Shown: positions 8,299 through 15,727 of the stretch, piece after piece
How the letters are laid out: the number at the start of each line of letters is the position of its first letter
Position numbering within the stretch: the stretch's first letter is position 1
Source of the DNA: Amycolatopsis japonica
GTDB lineage: Bacteria > Actinomycetota > Actinomycetes > Mycobacteriales > Pseudonocardiaceae
Direction of reading: 5' to 3'
Length of the DNA stretch: 64,000 nt
NCBI RefSeq assembly: GCF_000732925.1
Contig: NZ_CP008953.1
Span: 2,604,001-2,668,000, forward strand
Made by a program: the position numbers and the translations under genes
The notes under the pieces: model-generated
Seen by the model: the letters and a program-made list of their open reading frames with translations, nothing else
Told to the model about the DNA's origin: nothing
The model's database searches: none

Positions 8299-9930
8299 AT
8301 GACCATCGAAGAATCGGAGACCCGTGCCGCGCCCGCCGGCCTCGGCGCGACCAAGGAAACCCTCGAGGACTACACCCTCCGATTCGCGCCGAGGACGTAC
8401 CGTCGCTGGACACCGGCGGTGGTCGGCGCTTCCGCGTTGGGCGGGATCGCCTACATGGCGGACTTCTCGATCGGCGCCGGTATCGGCCTGACCCACGGCA
8501 CGGGCAACGCGCTGCTGGCGATCGCCCTGGCGGCGGTGATCATCTTCGTGACCGGGTTCCCGCTGGCCTACTACGCCGCCCGATACAACATCGACCTCGA
8601 CCTGATCACCCGCGGTTCCGGTTTCGGCTACTACGGTTCGGTGCTCACCAGCGTCATCTTCGCCAGCTTCACCTTCATCTTCTTCGCGCTCGAAGGCTCG
8701 ATCATGGCGCAGGGCCTGAAGTACGCGATATCGCTGCCGTTGTGGCTCGGCTACCTCGTGTCCACCCTGGTCATCATCCCGCTGGTCGTCTACGGCATGA
8801 AGGTACTGGCGAAACTGCAGAGCTGGACGAATCCGCTGTGGCTGCTGCTGATGGTGGCCCCGCTGGTGTTCCTCGTCGTGAAGGATCCCGGTTCGGTCCA
8901 GCGGTGGCTGTCCTACGAAGGCGAGGGCGGCGCCGGGCTGAGCACGGCCGCGATCATGCTCGGTGCCGGAGTGTGCCTTTCGCTCATGGGGCAGATCGGG
9001 GAGCAGGTCGACTACCTGCGTTTCATGCCGCCGCGTACGGCGGAGAACCGGCGCGCCTGGTGGACCTCGATGGTGCTGGCCGGGCCGGGATGGGTGTTCT
9101 TCGGCGCGATCAAGCAGGCGATCGGTGTGTTCATGGCGGTCTACATCCTCGACGCGGTGGGCAAGGCGGCCGCCGTCGAGCCGATCGAGCAGTTCACCGG
9201 CGTGTTCACCGAAGTCATGCCGTCGTGGCTGGTGGTACCGCTGGCGCTGGTCCTGGTGGTGCTCAGCCAGGTCAAGATCAACGTCACCAACGCCTATTCC
9301 GGATCGCTGGCCTGGACGAACTCCTTCACCCGGATCACGAAACGCTATCCGGGCAGGCTGGTGTTCGTGCTGGTGAACCTGGCCATCGCGTTGATCCTGA
9401 TGGAGGCGGACATGTTCAGCTTCCTCAACGGCATCTTGAGCTTCTACTCGAACTGCGCGATGGCGTGGGTGGTCACCGTCGCCACCGACATCGCGATCAA
9501 CAAATTCGTGCTCGGGCTCTCGCCGAAACAGCCGGAATTCCGGCGCGGCATGCTGTTCGCGGTCAACCCGGTCGGTGTCGTCGCGTTCCTGGGCTCCTCG
9601 CTCCTGTCCATCTCCGTCTACTTCGGACTCTTCGGGGCCGGCCTCCGGCCGTACTCCCCGTTGGTCGCGGTGGTGGTCGCGATCGTGCTGACCCCGTTGA
9701 TGGCGGTGCTCACCCGAGGACGTTTCTACCTGCGCCGCACCGATGACGGCATCATCGAGCCGCTACTGGACGAAGACGGCAATCCGAGCGGCACCCACTA
9801 CGACTGCGAGGTCTGCGGAGAGGCCTATGAGCGCCCCGACATGACGGCGTCCGCGACCGGCGGGACGATCTGCTCGTTGTGCCTGAGCACGGACCGCGAA
9901 GGACGTCACATCCTTCCCGCCCAGCCGTGA
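8299..9930 (+). CDS. NCS1-family purine/cytosine permease with C-terminal zinc-ribbon-like tail
   Basis: A 543-residue integral membrane protein with about 12 hydrophobic segments between residues 40 and 480, including the NCS1-typical ITRGSGFGYYGSVLTS segment and VKINVTNAYSGSLAWTNSF. The family imports nucleobases, allantoin, hydantoins or thiamine precursors by cation symport; the substrate cannot be read here. The start ATG 8299 has the ribosome-binding site GGAGGAGA 10 nt upstream. Unusually, the cytosolic C-terminus carries two CxxC pairs (CEVCGEAYERPD and CSLCLSTDR) that could bind a metal. The gene stands alone. Confidence 0.88.
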   Translation: MTIEESETRAAPAGLGATKETLEDYTLRFAPRTYRRWTPAVVGASALGGIAYMADFSIGAGIGLTHGTGNALLAIALAAVIIFVTGFPLAYYAARYNIDLDLITRGSGFGYYGSVLTSVIFASFTFIFFALEGSIMAQGLKYAISLPLWLGYLVSTLVIIPLVVYGMKVLAKLQSWTNPLWLLLMVAPLVFLVVKDPGSVQRWLSYEGEGGAGLSTAAIMLGAGVCLSLMGQIGEQVDYLRFMPPRTAENRRAWWTSMVLAGPGWVFFGAIKQAIGVFMAVYILDAVGKAAAVEPIEQFTGVFTEVMPSWLVVPLALVLVVLSQVKINVTNAYSGSLAWTNSFTRITKRYPGRLVFVLVNLAIALILMEADMFSFLNGILSFYSNCAMAWVVTVATDIAINKFVLGLSPKQPEFRRGMLFAVNPVGVVAFLGSSLLSISVYFGLFGAGLRPYSPLVAVVVAIVLTPLMAVLTRGRFYLRRTDDGIIEPLLDEDGNPSGTHYDCEVCGEAYERPDMTASATGGTICSLCLSTDREGRHILPAQP

Positions 9931-9939
9931 TCGAAGGGC

Positions 9940-11280
9940 TCAAGCGAGACGTCCACCGGCCATGGTGAACGTGCCGTCGACGAACGGCGCGGCCGCGGTG
10001 TCGTGGCTGATCACGAGCAGCGCGATGCCGTGCCGGAGCGCCGTCGCGGTCACGAAATCCCAGAGCCGGTCGCGGTTGGCCGCGTCGAGGGCGGACGTCG
10101 GCTCGTCGCAGACGAGGACCCTGGGGCGGGCAAGGAGCGCGCGGGCCACGGCACAGCGCTGGAGCTGGCCGCCGGAGAGCAGACCGGGGCGGCGATCGGC
10201 CGGGTCGACACCGAGGGCGTCCAAGATCTCCGTCGCTTCGAGCCGGGCTTCTTCGCGACCGAGACCGCGAAGGAAGCGGGCGGTGTCGGCGACCTGGTCG
10301 AGCACCCCGCGGAACTCGTCGAAGGACGCGCGGCTGTCCTGGTGGACATATTGGACGGCCCGCAGCTGCGCGCGATCGCGACGACGGGCGAGGCGGGGGA
10401 GCCGCACGCCGTCGACTTCGATCGTGCCCGCGGTCGGCGGGGTCAACCCGGCGAGCGCACGGCCGAGTGTCGTCTTGCCCGCTCCCGAGACGCCGGTGAG
10501 CATGGTGCGGCTGCCCGCCGCCAGCTCCAGATCGACGTCTTCGATGAGCGGCGTCCGCCCGGCGCGCACCGTGAGACCGCGAACGACGAGCACCGGCGAC
10601 GTCGGCGACGGGGGCGCGGGCTCGTCGAGGCGCGCGTGTTCGGGGACGCCCTCGCACGGCAGGAGACGGTGGTCGCGGAGTTCGGCGACGTCGCCGTCCA
10701 GGGCACGTGCCAACGTGAGGTCGTGGGTCAGGACCAGCAACGCCGTGCCGGCGCGGGAAAGCTCCGCGAGCCTGGCGGTGAGCACGGCCTTGTTCGCCTC
10801 GTCGAGACCACTGGTCGGCTCGTCGAGGACGAGCACGCGAGGCCGGGTCACGAGGGTGGTGGCCAGCGCCATGCGTTGCTGCTGCCCGCCGGACAGCTGA
10901 TGCGGGAACCTGCGCCACAGCTCCGGCTCCAGTCCCGCCTCCGCCAGGGCGGTGCGGGCCGCCGCCAGCCGTGCGGCGCGGCCACGGTGGTGAAGCCCGG
11001 CGAGTTCGGCCAGCACCGGTCCGCAGCGGCGGACCGGGTCCAGCACCGCCGACGGTTGCTGCGGCAGATGGCCGACGGCCCCGGCCGTCCGGACCGAACC
11101 GGACAGCGTGATCCCGGGGCGTGCCCGTCCGGTCGCGGCGAGGCCCAGGGTGGTCTTCCCCGCGCCGGACGCGCCGAGCACGACGAGGACGCGGCCCGGT
11201 TCGAGGGTCAGTGAGACGTCGTCGAGCAGGACGGTTTCCTCGGTGCGGGCGGACAGGCCGGTGATCTCCAGGACGCTCAC
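9940..11280 (-). CDS. ABC transporter, two fused ATPase domains (Opp/Nik type)
   Basis: A 446-residue protein with two complete ABC ATPase domains. Domain 1 has Walker A LGASGAGKTT, signature LSGGQQQRMALA and Walker B VLVLDEPTSGLD; domain 2 has GVSGAGKTT, LSGGQLQRCAVARALL and VLVCDEPTSALD. This corresponds to DppD+DppF or NikD+NikE joined in one chain. The start is GTG 11280, whose GTGA overlaps the stop of the preceding permease; the longer frame is an artefact. It is the last gene of a four-gene transporter operon controlled by the cobalamin riboswitch at 14598-14692. Confidence 0.93.
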   Translation of the reverse strand: MSVLEITGLSARTEETVLLDDVSLTLEPGRVLVVLGASGAGKTTLGLAATGRARPGITLSGSVRTAGAVGHLPQQPSAVLDPVRRCGPVLAELAGLHHRGRAARLAAARTALAEAGLEPELWRRFPHQLSGGQQQRMALATTLVTRPRVLVLDEPTSGLDEANKAVLTARLAELSRAGTALLVLTHDLTLARALDGDVAELRDHRLLPCEGVPEHARLDEPAPPSPTSPVLVVRGLTVRAGRTPLIEDVDLELAAGSRTMLTGVSGAGKTTLGRALAGLTPPTAGTIEVDGVRLPRLARRRDRAQLRAVQYVHQDSRASFDEFRGVLDQVADTARFLRGLGREEARLEATEILDALGVDPADRRPGLLSGGQLQRCAVARALLARPRVLVCDEPTSALDAANRDRLWDFVTATALRHGIALLVISHDTAAAPFVDGTFTMAGGRLA

Positions 11281-12059
11281 GCGATCACCCGCCGGGCGGC
11301 GAGCAGCCGATCGGTGACGAGGTTCGTGCCGACGCACAGCGCCATCAGCAGTGCGGCGGGTACGAGGACCACGGCGGGCGCGGTGTAGAGGGCCTCGCTG
11401 TTGCGTTCGATGACCACGGCCCAGTCCGGGGAGTCGGCGGGTAGGCCGAGGCCGAGGAAGTTCGCCGACGCCAGCAGGTAGAGCACCACGCCGAGCCTGG
11501 TGCCGGCGTCGGTCGCGACCGGGCCGGTGACGTGCCGGGCGACGTATCCGAGCTGGATGCGCCACCAAGGTTTTCCTTGCAGGGTCAGGGCTTCCACGGC
11601 AGTACGGCAGCCGGGCGCCAGTGCGGCCGCCCGCACCACGCGGGTGATCGCCGGTACCTGAAGGACGGCCACGGCCGGGATGAGCACACCGGGCCCGCGG
11701 TGCCCGGTCGCGGCGAGCACCATGAGCACCAGCAGCGACGGGAAGGCCAGCACGACGTCGAGGGAGCGCATCACGGTTTCGTCGGCCCGCCGTCCGTGCC
11801 CCGCGGCGAAGAGACCGAGCGGCAGCGCGGCCAGATAGGCGAGCAGGAGCGCGGCGACCGTCATCCCGATCACGGGAAGCCCGCCCGTGAGGATCACCGT
11901 GAGCGCGTCGCGGCCGAGGACGTCGGTGCCCAGCGGATGCGCGGCGTCCGGCGCCTGCCAGGGCGCGCCGACCGAAACCACGGGGCCCGCGAGCACCGGC
12001 CCGGCCACCGCGAGCACGAGCGGTATCGCGAGCAGCGACCAGCCGAGTGCCCGGCTCAC
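11277..12059 (-). CDS. ABC transporter permease, DppC/NikC type
   Basis: A 260-residue membrane protein with about six hydrophobic segments. The typical DppC features are HPLGTDVLGRDALTVILTGG near the N-terminus and the EAA-like cytoplasmic loop EALTLQGKPWWRIQLGYV, which contacts the ATPase. The start is GTG 12059, overlapping the upstream permease stop by 4 nt (GTGA), and the stop overlaps the ATPase start in the same way. This indicates tight translational coupling through the operon. Confidence 0.92.
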   Translation of the reverse strand: MSRALGWSLLAIPLVLAVAGPVLAGPVVSVGAPWQAPDAAHPLGTDVLGRDALTVILTGGLPVIGMTVAALLLAYLAALPLGLFAAGHGRRADETVMRSLDVVLAFPSLLVLMVLAATGHRGPGVLIPAVAVLQVPAITRVVRAAALAPGCRTAVEALTLQGKPWWRIQLGYVARHVTGPVATDAGTRLGVVLYLLASANFLGLGLPADSPDWAVVIERNSEALYTAPAVVLVPAALLMALCVGTNLVTDRLLAARRVIA

Positions 12060-12997
12060 CACGTGACCAGCTCCCGGCGCGGGGTCAGCCGGTGGGCGAC
12101 CAGATCGGCGGCGAGGTTCCCGAGCACGACCACGCCGGCGAACACCAGCACGTAACCCTGCACCTGCGGGATGTCCCGGTTCTGCACGGCTTCGACGAAA
12201 CCCGTGCCGAGCCCGGTGATCGCGAACAGGGACTCGACGATCACCGTGCCGGTCAGCAGGCCTTCGACGGCGCGGGCGAGCTGTTGCACGGCGGGAGCGG
12301 CCGCGGCGGGTAGGAGATGCCGCAGCACGACGGTGCGTTCGGGCAGCCCGAGCAGGCGCAGATGTTCGGCCACCGGACCCCGGGTCTGCTCGGCGATCCC
12401 GATCCGCAGCTGCCGGGCGACGTCGCACAGCTGCCGGGCGACGAGCACGATCACCGGCAGCACCAGGACTTCGGGCCGCGCGGCCGGATCCGTTCCGGCC
12501 GCGGTGGCCGGAAGCAGTCCGGTGTGGACGGCGAATCCCGCGACCAGCAGCAGCCCGAGGACGAACTCGGGGATCGAATGCAGGAACAGCGTGACCGCGG
12601 TGAGCACCCGGTCGATCCGCGATCCTTCGCGCAGCCCGCAGACCACCCCGACGACCAGCGCGAGCGGAACGAGCACGAGCAGCGTCACCCCGGCGAGCGC
12701 CGCGGTGACGGCGAAACGGCGGACGATCTCGTCGGCCACCGGGGCGCCGGTCACGAGCGACCGGCCGAGATCGCCGGTGACCAGCCCCGAAAGCCAGTTC
12801 CCGAACCGGTCGAGCAGCGGTTGGTCGAGCCCGAGCTGGTGGCGGACGGTCGCCACCTGCTCGTCGGTGGCCTGTTCGCCGAGCACGACCGAGGCCGCGT
12901 CGCCCGGCAGCAACGCGGTCACGGCGAACGTCGCGACCAGCACGAACATCGCCTGCACCACCGCGAAACCCAGCCGTCGTACGGCGTGACCCCGCAC
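12056..12997 (-). CDS. ABC transporter permease, DppB/NikB type
   Basis: A 313-residue membrane permease with the DppB-type N-terminus (RRLGFAVVQAMFVLVATFAV, then LPGDAASVVLGEQATDEQVA and RHQLGLDQPLLDRFGNWLSG) and an EAA-like loop RLLGLPERTVVLRHLLPAA. It pairs with the DppC-type permease to form the membrane channel. It starts at GTG 12997, one nucleotide after the stop of the substrate-binding protein gene. Confidence 0.93.
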   Translation of the reverse strand: MRGHAVRRLGFAVVQAMFVLVATFAVTALLPGDAASVVLGEQATDEQVATVRHQLGLDQPLLDRFGNWLSGLVTGDLGRSLVTGAPVADEIVRRFAVTAALAGVTLLVLVPLALVVGVVCGLREGSRIDRVLTAVTLFLHSIPEFVLGLLLVAGFAVHTGLLPATAAGTDPAARPEVLVLPVIVLVARQLCDVARQLRIGIAEQTRGPVAEHLRLLGLPERTVVLRHLLPAAAAPAVQQLARAVEGLLTGTVIVESLFAITGLGTGFVEAVQNRDIPQVQGYVLVFAGVVVLGNLAADLVAHRLTPRRELVTW

Positions 12998-12998
12998 G

Positions 12999-14507
12999 TC
13001 AGGACAGCCGGGCGCGGTCGAACCGAGCCCAATCGAAGGTGTTCGGCGGCGCGGTCACCACCCCGGAAACCCGTTTCGACACGGCGATGGTCCAGGTGCT
13101 GAACCCCCAGGCGAGCAGACCGCCGGTTTCGTGGACGATCCGTTGCGCGTCGCCGAACAGCGCCAGCCTGGCGCGTTCGTCCGCGGTGGCCGTGGCGCGA
13201 TCCAGGAGCGCGTCGAACTCCGGCGAGCCGAAGCCGTTCACGTTGTTCGAGCCGCGCGTGCGGAAGCGCTGGTTGAGGAACGTCGGGACGGGCAGGGTGG
13301 CCGTGCGGGTGAGCGCGGCGACGCCCTTGGTCTTGACCTCGCTGAAATAGGTGCTCGATGCGCGGGTGTTCGGGGTGGCGGCGAGACCGATCTCCTTGAG
13401 CTGCTGGGAAATCAGCGTGGCCGCGGTGGCGAAACCCGGGTCGACGTCGCTGGTCTCGACGGCGAAGGCCAGCCCTTCCGCGCCCGCCTCGCGGACGAGC
13501 GACCGGGCCAGGTCCACATCGCGGCGGCGTTGGGGGATGTCCGCGGCATACCCGCGAAGTCCCTTGCCGAACAGGTCGTTGCCGATCTCCCCGCGCCCGG
13601 CCAGCGCGACGCGATTCAGGGCCTCTCTGTCCACTCCGGACAGTACGGCGCGCACCAGTCTCTGGTCGGAGAACGGGGGTTGCGTCAGGCGCAGCATCAT
13701 GCCCTGCATCGTCGTGCCCTTGGCTTCGAGCAGCGAAACGCGTCCGTCGCCCGCCAGCCGTGCCGCGGTTCCGGCCGCGAGGTCGTGTGCGTAGTCGACC
13801 TGCCCGGACAGCAACGCGTTGACGCGCGCGGTTTCTTCGTTGACCGGCACGAATTCCAGCTCGTCGATACTCGGCGCGCCGTCCCAATGCGACTCGTTCT
13901 TGCGGAACACCGCCGCGCCGCCGGGGGTGAACGAGACGAAACGGAACGGCCCCGAGCCGACCGGCGCGGTGAAGTCCGTCGTCCCGGCGGGCACGATCTC
14001 CGCGCCGGGAGCGCCCCAGCCCGACGGGAATTCGAAGTCGGGCGCGGTCAGCGTCAGCTCGATTTCGTTGGGGGACACCGCTTTGCTGCGGGCGAAGTCC
14101 ACCTTCGCGAAGTATTGCCGCGACGAGGAAGCCAGCGCGGGATCGGCGATCCGCCGGAAGCTGTAGAGCACGTCGTCCGCGGTGACCGGACGACCGTCGT
14201 GGAAGGCCGCCTGCCGCAGCCGGATCCGCCAGCGCGTGCCGGCGGCGTCGCTTTCCCAGGACTCGGCCAGCCGCGGCCGCAAGGAGGTGTCGGCGTTGTA
14301 GGCGACCAGCGTGTCGAAGAGCGCCTTGGCCCGCGCCTGGTCGACGAAGAGCGAAACCTGGGACGGGTCGAGGGTTTCCTTCGACCCGCCCGCGGCGAAC
14401 GCCACTCGCAACCGGCCCGTGTCCGCGGGCGCGGTCCCGCAGGCGGCCAACGGCGTGAGCGCGGCCAGCGCGAGCAGTCTCCGACGGGTGAGCGGATGAC
14501 GCGTCAT
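12999..14507 (-). CDS. ABC transporter substrate-binding lipoprotein, family 5 (Opp/Nik type)
   Basis: A 502-residue solute-binding protein. The N-terminus has a twin-arginine-like run (TRRRLLALAALTPLAACGT) ending in the lipobox LAAC, so it is predicted to be a membrane-anchored lipoprotein. The SBP_bac_5 signature is present (YNADTSLRPRLAESWESD, then TRWRIRLRQAAFHDGRPVTADDVLYS). Family members bind peptides, nickel/cobalt-chelator complexes or opine metallophores. The start ATG 14507 has GGAGG 5 nt upstream, and a hairpin can overlap that GGAGG. The cobalamin riboswitch upstream suggests that the ligand is cobalt, a cobalt chelate or a corrinoid (inference). Confidence 0.92.
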   Translation of the reverse strand: MTRHPLTRRRLLALAALTPLAACGTAPADTGRLRVAFAAGGSKETLDPSQVSLFVDQARAKALFDTLVAYNADTSLRPRLAESWESDAAGTRWRIRLRQAAFHDGRPVTADDVLYSFRRIADPALASSSRQYFAKVDFARSKAVSPNEIELTLTAPDFEFPSGWGAPGAEIVPAGTTDFTAPVGSGPFRFVSFTPGGAAVFRKNESHWDGAPSIDELEFVPVNEETARVNALLSGQVDYAHDLAAGTAARLAGDGRVSLLEAKGTTMQGMMLRLTQPPFSDQRLVRAVLSGVDREALNRVALAGRGEIGNDLFGKGLRGYAADIPQRRRDVDLARSLVREAGAEGLAFAVETSDVDPGFATAATLISQQLKEIGLAATPNTRASSTYFSEVKTKGVAALTRTATLPVPTFLNQRFRTRGSNNVNGFGSPEFDALLDRATATADERARLALFGDAQRIVHETGGLLAWGFSTWTIAVSKRVSGVVTAPPNTFDWARFDRARLS

Positions 14508-14515
14508 AGGGACCT

Positions 14516-14539
14516 CCGGGACGTCGAGCACTGTCCCGG
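14516..14539 (-). promoter_or_regulatory. Hairpin overlapping the SBP gene ribosome-binding site
   Basis: The leader can form CCGGGAC/GTCCCGG (7 bp, 10-nt loop; arms 14533-14539 and 14516-14522). The last two bases of the stem are the first two G of the GGAGG ribosome-binding site (14513-14517) of the substrate-binding protein gene. This is a plausible sequestering element through which the upstream riboswitch could control translation. The pairing is visible; the role is inferred. Confidence 0.5.
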
Positions 14540-14597
14540 GCGCGCGACCGCACGTGAACGGGACCCCGCTCCGCACTCCACGACAGTTGGGGTTGGC

Positions 14598-14692
14598 GGT
14601 GTCCGGCGGGCAGTCCGGCTCACGGCTCGGCGGCCGATCACGGTTGCGGGTCAGCGCCGGATTCACACCGGCTTCCCCCGACGGGCACCTTC
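14598..14692 (-). promoter_or_regulatory. Cobalamin riboswitch
   Basis: Read on the minus strand, the conserved cobalamin-aptamer blocks appear in order: AAGGTGCC at the 5' side, GGGAAGCCGGTG, GAATCCGGC, then GACCCGCAACCGTGA, and after a variable arm AGCCGGACTGCCCGCC, with CACC closing on the initial GGTG. These match the family consensus as I know it (GGGAA..CGGUG..AUCC..CCCGC.ACUGU..A..AGnCaGgA..CUGCC). It lies about 90 nt upstream of the ABC transporter operon. Cobalamin binding is expected to repress the operon. Confidence 0.92.
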
Positions 14693-14791
14693 TTACGTTG
14701 TGGCGCACACGGTAACCCATGACCGGCGTGTGCTACACAGGATCAAGATCACGAAGGGGAGGCCGGTGGACGAAAGCTCGCGGCGGACTGG

Positions 14792-15508
14792 GTGCGCCGG
14801 TGGGACGTGCAGCAGGAACGCTATGTCGCCGACCGTGAAGAACGTTTCACCGTGGTGATCGACGTCGTCGAACACGTCTGCCGCGACGTCGCCGAGCCGC
14901 TGGTGCTGGACCTAGGCTGCGGCCCCGGCTCGCTGACCACCAGGCTCGCCCGGCGGTTACCGCACGCACGGATCGTCGGCCTCGACGACGACCCGTTCCT
15001 GCTCGCCCTCGCCCGCGCGACCCGGCCGGAGCGGAGCGACATCGAGTACGTCCGGGCCGATCTCGCCGAGAGCGGCTGGCTGAAGTGGCGGCCTGTCGAC
15101 GCCGCCGTCTCGACGACCGCGTTGCACTGGCTGCGCCCCGAGCGGCTCGCCGAGGTCTACCGTGACCTCGCCGTCGCGCTGAGGGCGGGCGGAGCGCTTG
15201 TGAACGGTGACCACCTTTACGACGAGCAACCGGCCATCCGCGAGCTCGCCGAAGTCGTCAAGGAGCGCAGGGCGGCCCGTGCCGGGGTCCATGCCAACGA
15301 GGACTGGAAGACCTGGTGGGCGGCGGTGGCCGCGGATCCCGCACTGCGGGAGCGCTTCACGGCCGAAGAGTTGCGCGGCATCTCGACCGGCTACGGCAAC
15401 CGGCTCAGCCCGCAGGAGCACACCCGGCTGCTTCGAGCGGCGGGGTTCGCGGAGGTGGCCCCGGTGTGGCAGTCCGGCGACGACTACGTCCTGGCGGCGC
15501 TGCGCTGA
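14792..15508 (+). CDS. Class I SAM-dependent methyltransferase (probable 5' frameshift)
   Basis: A methyltransferase with motif I VLDLGCGPGSLTTRLARRL, the acidic end of strand 2 VGLDDD, and ALHWLRPERLAEVYRDLAVALRAGG typical of trans-aconitate-methyltransferase-like enzymes. The GTG at 14792 has no ribosome-binding site. A GTG at 14766 has a strong one (AAGGGGAGG) but is one base out of frame. Inserting one A in the AAA run at 14773-14775 would join them and give MDEKLAADWVRRWD, a sensible N-terminus. Thus either the gene carries a 1-nt deletion, the assembly has an error, or the short form is used. The substrate is unknown. Confidence 0.75.
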   Translation: MRRWDVQQERYVADREERFTVVIDVVEHVCRDVAEPLVLDLGCGPGSLTTRLARRLPHARIVGLDDDPFLLALARATRPERSDIEYVRADLAESGWLKWRPVDAAVSTTALHWLRPERLAEVYRDLAVALRAGGALVNGDHLYDEQPAIRELAEVVKERRAARAGVHANEDWKTWWAAVAADPALRERFTAEELRGISTGYGNRLSPQEHTRLLRAAGFAEVAPVWQSGDDYVLAALR

Positions 15509-15520
15509 CCGGCTCCGGAT

Positions 15521-15543
15521 GTTGTGAAAGTGGCTTTCGCAAC
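15521..15543. repeat. Single family A hairpin unit
   Basis: One 23-nt unit of the GAAAG-TGG-CTTTC palindrome (10-nt arms, 3-nt centre, one G/T mismatch), 12 nt after the methyltransferase stop. Only one arm of the double element is present here, so this is a half copy of the elements at 7846, 8095 and 30021. Confidence 0.7.
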
Positions 15544-15583
15544 ACCTGCTCGGACTCTGCCACCCATGAGGACCGCAGGCCGG

Positions 15584-15632
15584 GGCGAAGGGGACTTTCC
15601 GCTCGTGCGATGAGGGGAAGGTCCCCTTCACC
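15584..15632. repeat. Intergenic palindrome, family D
   Basis: Inverted arms of 21 nt (15584-15604 and 15612-15632, three mismatches) with the 7-nt centre GTGCGAT. The arm core is GAAGG-GGA-CTTTC on one side and GAAGG-TCC-CCTTC on the other, so each arm can fold on a 3-nt loop. It sits between the methyltransferase and antiporter genes, which point the same way. The rest of the gap 15509-15727 holds only the half unit at 15521 and a GAGAGG ribosome-binding site. Confidence 0.75.
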
Positions 15633-15727
15633 CTGTCGGTCGCCACCGCACTGACCGGCTCCGACTTGCGGGTCCGCCGGCCTCGTGTCCAATGGACACG
15701 GCAAGCCACTGACCGGCGAGAGGACAC

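Noticed and set aside
15521..15543. Palindromes as ordinary intrinsic terminators
   Set aside because: Several lie behind genes, but none has a U-tract and two lie in the divergent promoter region at 7846 and 8095, so termination alone does not explain them.
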